Below, one piece after another: positions 37,859 through 45,300 of a stretch of 64,000 nucleotides of DNA. Each line of letters begins with the position of its first letter. The stretch's first letter is position 1. The notes under the pieces are model-generated. The model was not told where the DNA came from and made no database searches. It saw nothing but the letters and a program-made list of their open reading frames with translations. Source of the stretch: Thamnaconus septentrionalis (taxonomy: Eukaryota > Chordata > Actinopteri > Tetraodontiformes > Monacanthidae); the NCBI GenBank assembly GCA_009823395.1, contig CM020514.1, positions 7,090,466-7,154,465 of the forward strand, read 5' to 3'. The position numbers were made by a program, and so were the translations under genes.

Positions 37859-40800
37859 TTGTCTATCTATCGCTCAGCTAGCGGAAGTAGCAACAAGCGG
37901 CATGGACCCGGAAACCGTTGAAGGGTTTAGTTTTGTCTCCCTGTCATTAAAAAAAATCTGTCCATCATGAACCATTACACTCAAATAAACCCAAATTCCA
38001 CGAGAAACGACTTCTACTTTGCTTTACAGCTCTGTTTTGCGAGTCCAAAAGTAAAGGCCAAGGCTGAGTAGCAAAAGACTCCGAACATAGACTAAATTAG
38101 AGGCCACGGCGATGATGTGTTCAGGCACTCCTCCTCCACTTGGAAATATTAGTCAGCTCCATCCATCCAGATGTCAAAGCTCGCCAGCGCTTTTTGGGTC
38201 GCGACTCGTCTGCTGTTGTGAAGTGTGTCTGATCCATGACGACGCCTGCTCACGAACACACGCAAACATTCGTCATCGGTGTGTGCGCGCCTGCCCAACG
38301 TCATCCTCGTGTGCATCGGCATGTGCTAATGAACCATAACTACACCCATGTGTATCCAGCAAGTGCGTATTTGACCCGCGGTGCACCTCGTCACATCAGC
38401 GATGAACCCGGGAAGTTTCTCCTGAAACAGTTTTTTGGCAGCGCTGGCCTCCAGACTCCCTGAAGACGCTCTAATAAAGGCCATTAATATTAATGGGTCG
38501 TCACGACAGCAAATAACGGCTAAATTTTGTTGCATATTTTGTGCTACAGAAGCCGTGGATGGATTCGTTAAGGTCAGCGGCAGAGGGGAGGCAGAAAATT
38601 AGGGCAAGGAAATAATCAGGAGATGTGGCACTGCAATTAAGTCTGTTCACGGACACGTCAGGCCTCCTGACCTCTTCCCTGCAGTTCTTTTTTTTTTTAG
38701 AATTATCATCACACTGTCAAGTATCTCTGTCACTCAGGGAAGTTCACACAAAGTATCTCAGAGATCCTTCTTGTTTTGCCTGAGGGTTTATGGCTTTGGC
38801 TTGTCCATCAGTATGTCCAGACTGCATTTTTCTCAACCTGAGGGAAGATTCAAATTCCACACAAGTGGGAATGAACTTGGTGTCTCCTCACAGTTTTTAT
38901 GCCTTTTATGAGGTAGAAATAACCACATTTTTGTGGGACTTTGCTAAGATTCGCTAATCATGGCTCAGTTTGATTTGTAGGTATCTGCTATGTTAGGATC
39001 AACCACCAAATTGAGCTTTGTAAGGTTAGTAGTTGCACCACTTGGCCACATTTGCAGCCAGAGATGTCGCCGCTTGTGCAGCATCGTACTGGCAAAAGTG
39101 CACTGATGATATCCTGCACAATGATATTAGCAAAATTAACGAGAAGAGATTTTTACACTAAAGCAAAGGTGACTGAAGTAGAAACTACAGTTGTTCATCA
39201 TCCTCTCCATGCAGCTCACTAGTGCACATTCAGGAACATTCAGAACATTTTGCAGCATTTAAAGTTGAGTCATAGTTTTAACAGACATGGACTGCATTTG
39301 TCCCAAAGTCTTAATTTGCCTTTGTTAGTTTTAGCAATGCCTTGATACTAATGTTGTGAACTCGTCGCCATAGTATTGTCGTACTGTGGGACTGCCATCA
39401 GTGCATTCCTGCTGATTGCACTGGCTCACTGCAACAGCAACTTGCCAACTTGCTCAAAGCTGGCCAACTGCAAGACACTGTATTGACTTGGACGACCATC
39501 CATCCAGATTTCGCCCACACCGTCTTTCTCTCGTGAAACAGAAAGTATGTGTCCTCATATTTGGGCATTTGTCCTGATTTTTCACATAAGTGGCATCCAC
39601 CCAGATTTTGCCAGCACAGACTTCGCTTCGCCTCACCGCCGTTACGTGTCCTCATTCCTGACCCTCTCCGAACATTACATGACTGCACCTATTACTATTT
39701 CACAGATTACTGCAATATCTCTTGATTAGGGGGAGAAATTATTGTCATCAGTTAATTTGAGTTCCTGAACGGAAAAATTGGTTTGAGTGGTTGGATTTTA
39801 TGCTGGGCTATTTTCAGGCTGCTCGGCGAGCCGGTTCAAAATCTTGTCTAAAAGAGTGACATCACAGGACTGTTTGGTTGTTTCACTTTGTTAGATGCCA
39901 AAAAAAAAAAGAACAAAAGCATTTTCAGTTTTGATGAGCTTTTGAAAGATTTCTAAAATGTTCATGTTTTCCCCCTTTTTTTTTTTTTTCTTTGAACAGA
40001 TGTTCTAATAAATTTCTGAAGCACTTCACGTCTTGTATGCCAAAAACAAAACCCACGCTGGATGATAAAACCACTGCTGCAGAGCCTAACAGAGTTGTTT
40101 CATGCGACGAAACATCTCCATTACAGGCGCCTGTGACATATGTGGACAGAGCACAAAAACAACGAGGCGAATAACGAAGGCGCCTAATGTTACTCTTAGC
40201 GTACAGTCCGTGAAAATCGTTGAGTCGCGGGGAAATTCACAAAAACAAAATAAATAAACAAAAAAAAAACTCATCTTAATGTCGTCATCATGCAGAATGG
40301 CTTAAATGGTTTCAGTGCAAATACATCAGACTTGTTTGCGTGAGTGTCCGCATGTTGTTTGCATTAATGCAAACATGCCTCACGGCTCCGTTCGTGCTGA
40401 GGTCTCCAGGGTTTGTAGAAACTGTATCTTTGCACTTTGATGGCAGGTTTCCAGCTGCAGACATGTAGCTGGAACAGAGCGAGCTTTTGTAGTTCTTGTA
40501 AAAAAAAAAAATAATAAAAAAAAAAAAAAAAAAAAACTCGCGCAACATTTCTGCAACTTCTTAAATGCCATTTCAATTTCCATTCACTGGTTTTGTTTAT
40601 GCATGTGTCACCTCCCCTGATGTTTCAGTCAGTGGATGTTGTGTGATGACGGCTGCTCCTCCCGGGAGGGTGTGTGCCCGTGTTTGTGTGTTTGTGTGTG
40701 TGCGTGTGCATGCCTGTGTTTGTCTGACCCTGTGTTCCTCTCCTCTCTGCAGTCATTCTCCCCGCATCTGGTTTTGATAAGGACAAACAGTGTGGAGGTA

Positions 40801-42340
40801 AGTGGACGAACAGCTGGCCTCACTTTGTCTCCGTGCGCCTTGCCCAGTTCTACCTCGCCCGTCATGCCCCGCATCTGCATCTCATGTGTCTCATGTCGAT
40901 TCTCGGTCCGCGCAAAACATTAAATAGGAGGAATGAGACGGAAAGAACGCGAGGCCGCACTTCAAAACCGAGAACCTTTTTTTTGACAACCTCTTGCCGC
41001 CGACGTCGAACGCCGGAATTCCTCGACAGAAAAGAGTTGCGAGGCTGAAATTGGGGGGAGAGGGGAATGGTTTGCAGATGTAAAGCTGAGCAGCCTTCAA
41101 GTCGAAGTCGTTCAAGTTGTTTCGCTGAAGAATAAAGAGGGTGGGGTGGGAGTGTTGGGGCGGGGGGGGGGGGGGACAGGAGGCTCGTAGCAGCCAGCCT
41201 TGAGCAAACAGAAGCACCAGACACAAAGATGGCAGCTATTCAAGCCAATTAGTCGTTCACCTGCCGCAGTTTTCAAGTGTCCAGAATTGTCTCACAAGTA
41301 AGCGTCTCTTGGAAGGGAGTTCTCCTGCTGCGGCCAAAAAATAATAATGCCAGCTACTTCACAAAATCTTCATCGTTTCCTGGAAAAATACAAACCCCCA
41401 AAGCTCTGTTTGGACAAAATTCACCTCACCAGTGTTTCCTAACAATTACAGTATTTTGTGTCTCTACACTGGCACTGAACTGACCAGAAATCTGAAAAAA
41501 AAAAATAGATCCTTTACTGCTCTGGGAATCTGCACTTTGTGATGTCATGAAGGGCACTGATACCTCTTTCAGGTAAGAGACCACAGCCCGAGCTCGGTGT
41601 TGGTTCCACCCTCTGATGATCTTGTGGACCTTACACATGATTCACCACCATTTCCCAGTGGGGGGATGTTATAGAATGAATTGAATTGAATTGAATTGAA
41701 TTGAATTGAATTGAATTGAATAAAGATCTGAATTGACTTTATCTATAATGGGACCTTTAACGTGCCAGGCTGGGCTCTGCTGCTGCTGTCACTGTCCACT
41801 GGTTTTGCTCTGTTTATACTGGTAGAAAGCTGAGCCAACTGGTTTGCTGTGGTTTCAGACACAATCCAAGGTCACCAGCGGCCAGTGTTTAACATTCTGA
41901 TCTGCGGGGGGGGTACAGAGTACTTTGACTTTTCTCCCTGCAATGCAATGCTGCTTATATTTTACATGTTGTACCTTTAAAATGATCCAGTCTGCAAGTT
42001 CTGCTTTGCGGGGGGGAGGTCCATATGCAAAGCCAAGACTTTGTAAAGAACTCGATGCTTCATTATTCATTTATTTCCAAATGCTCGGGCTTTAATCACA
42101 CCCGTCACCCTCTTTTTTTTTCTCCCAGCGTTCACCTCCATCCACTTGATTGCGACGGGCGTCTCCTGCTTCCTGGGGGCGGGGCTGCTGTCCTTCCTGA
42201 TCTACGTCTACTGCCAGCGCGTCCACAAGCCCTCGCAGGAGTCGGCCATCATTCACCCCACCACCCCCAACCACCTCAACTACAAGGGCAACACCACGCC
42301 AAAGAACGAGAAGTACACCCCCATGGAATTCAAGGTGTGC

Positions 42341-42396
<56 letters not shown>

Positions 42397-45300
42397 AGCA
42401 GTCACCCAGATAAAAGTCATAAAAATGCTAATATTACGACTATTTACTCCGCGTAACTGTCACTCGCGCGCACAAAGTGAGTGTTGGAGATTTTGCGCGG
42501 CCGTGATTGGGATTCATGTTTTATTGAACGCGTTCATTCTTGAATTTATCTCAATGGAGCGCCGGCCTCCGAAGACGGATCACCCTTCACTTTTACTCCC
42601 AGTCGCTCTCTTTACAGGACCTATAGGCTTCACACGCCAAACCTCAGCCCTGCTCGATGGCCCATTAGCTTTCCAAAGCATAAGGAATAATTCAGGAGCC
42701 GCCACACTAGCGGCTCAGCCTCTCAAAGGCACAGCCATTTGTCAAATTGGACCTGGAAGCGGCCGGCCGGTCCTGCAGGTGTGGCGTGATGAAAACCTGT
42801 TGCTGCTCTCAGGAAGTCGAACTTTTTTGAAAAGATCTTCCTGATTCGGCTGCGGGCTAGTTTCGCGACGTCCTGCAGAATCTGCCGCTGCATCCGTCTT
42901 GCCTCTCGTGAGTTGGACGTTTCCTCCGTCTCTCTGCTCCCCTGACCGGCTCAGATTAAAAAAATGATGGAGAGCCGCGAGAACATTCTTCAGCTCGTCC
43001 CTCGGTGACATGTCTAACGGAATTGGAAGACAAGACAAGTTTCACACTTTCCGCAGCGCAGTTTGTGCTTTTAAACTTTAACGCCGACTGCTGCAGGGCC
43101 GTGCTGTGTGAAACTGGGCATTAATATTTTGCAAGGCTGTATTGCACTTTATGGTAACGCACAAATTTGTCAAAGACCAGCTGTGGTGAACAGCGGCAGA
43201 GCTACAGTGAAAGGCAAATAGAAAAAGAACAATGCATACTTATGTTAACAAATAAATGAATTGTAAATTAAACAGATTAGTGAATACTAAACAGGACCAT
43301 AATTCTAGACCTGCAGTATAACAAGAAGGTCTTTGTTTCTGTCGCTTTACAAAACCTACACAGTCGAGCCAAACACAGTCAAGAATGGCCAATGACACGT
43401 AGATGTAAAAAGAAAATTTTGGGTCGGCTCAGCAGCAAGAAGTGAAGCAAAACAATGAAACCAGAATAGAAATAAAAGGATCACGTTAGAAATGTATGTG
43501 TACAGCAATCTAAATTTAATTTTGTATTATTATTATTATTTTCATTGTCCTGACCAACGGTCGTAGGGAGATCTCAGGTTAGCCACTGGGCGGAGCTTTC
43601 CTTTACTCGTGCGACACACATCACTGTGACTCTGCCCGTGTTCCCTAGAACCGCGGCCCGAGCAGCCATGTGTTTGGCGCCGAAGGCCGGCCGCTCCGAC
43701 ACTTGTTGTCGGCTGCCACCGCGCGGACTGGCCGTGTTGACAGCCGCGGCGGCGCTGAGAGCCTGAACTCATTAGCTTTAACGACCGGCGGGGGGCCGGA
43801 CTTGGCTCGACGCGGAGGCTCGGCGTCCCCGGCCAGCGCTACATCACAGTTTATCCAGCAGGTCCACTCTCCTCCTCCTCCTCCGCCGGGCCAATTCATG
43901 ATGCCCGGCGCCGTGTATTTCACCGACGCTAACCTGATTATCCCGCTGCCTCTGTCCCCAGAGCTGCTCAGATGAATTACATTAGTCTAATGCTTCCCCT
44001 GGAAAGTGTTTCACCTTATGGTCAGCTTTTACCAGGGAACCTGTGATTGCATTAGAATAAAAACCCGGGGCCTATTCCTATTGAAGAGCGCCGCGGCGAA
44101 TTCCCGCCGACTCGTATATCAATGTATTGAGCATGCGTGGCTGAGAATAAATTAAATTTGTTAAATTGTCCTGTTTGGCCGATGAATTCGGTGGGAGCGC
44201 GCCGCCTGCGACCTCGAGGCAAGCGGAGGCATTTTCTTTACCTGTAAGCACTGTCCATTTTACTCACCAGCCAAATGAAAAAGGAAAAGGTGGCTTCAGA
44301 AAAATAAATATACATAACAAGTCTCCTGCGCGTAATCGGGTCCTCGAGGTAAATTTCTAAGTCTGTCAGTGCAGGAAAATTATCTCGTAAAACAGCTTGC
44401 TGAGATAAAAAGAGTTTGATTGCAAAACAACGACGCGCTTCCTTTGATATAATTGACGGGTAAAAGGTTCCTGTTTTGGATAATGGGGCAATTCAGACAC
44501 TCATTTTGGGATTCATAACAAATAAGCAACACGAAAAAGGCAAAATGCTCTTGAGCAAAATCCCAAGCTGGCCTCTGGTTGGGTTCTTTTGAGTCCTTTA
44601 CACGGGTGGACGAGTCTTCTCGGAGATTCAGATGTGGTCCGCTGGATCGGCGCTCTCATTGGCTGCCACGTGAATCTCTGAATGAATAAACACAGTTTGA
44701 GTCACTTACTGAAGAGTTTCATGAATCCCACTTTACCGTTACTGTGTGTACAGGACACCAATTTTTCAATTTGTCCATTTTGTTTAGTGTCGCATTTTAT
44801 GTTTGTTTGTGCAGCAGCAGATAAAAGGCAGCAAGGGCAACATTAGTGCTAAACAAAACCTTACTAGCACGACCAAGATGGTGTTTTTCTACCATTTTAT
44901 TCCAGAAAAGACACATTTTCATCATCAGTCCACATAAATATGGTTCTGTGGTTCATTGGTTCTGCTCCACAGTTGCAACTCAACAACTATGGCGCCTCTG
45001 ACTGGCCGACACGAGAGGTCATACCGTCATCTGCATAGAATTTAATTTGAACCAGAAACGACATATTTTCATCATCATTCCACATAGATATGGTTCTGTG
45101 GTTCATTGGTTCTCCTCCACAGTTGCAACTCAACAACTATGGCGCCTCCGACTGGCCGACACGAGAGGCCATACAGTCGTCTGCGTAGAATTTAATCTGA
45201 ACCGGAAAAGATCCAATCCACAATCCACCCCGAGGACAAAAGAGGGACGGCGACGATGCGTCTGCCCTCCTTTGACACCGTGCCATTGTTTCCCCTCCTC

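Larger units (their letters stand above)
40798..42128 (+). other. sema5b: Intron (1,331 bp)
   Basis: Contains a G-run at 41160-41175, a dispersed repeat fragment at about 41535-41622 and (TTGAA)n at 41678-41720. Confidence 0.9.

Noticed and set aside
42146..42844. 232-residue frame starting in the transmembrane exon and running into Arg-Glu repeats
   Set aside because: The first part is the real exon frame; the rest is read-through of the intron's (GA)n tract. The conserved tail continues at 45303 instead.
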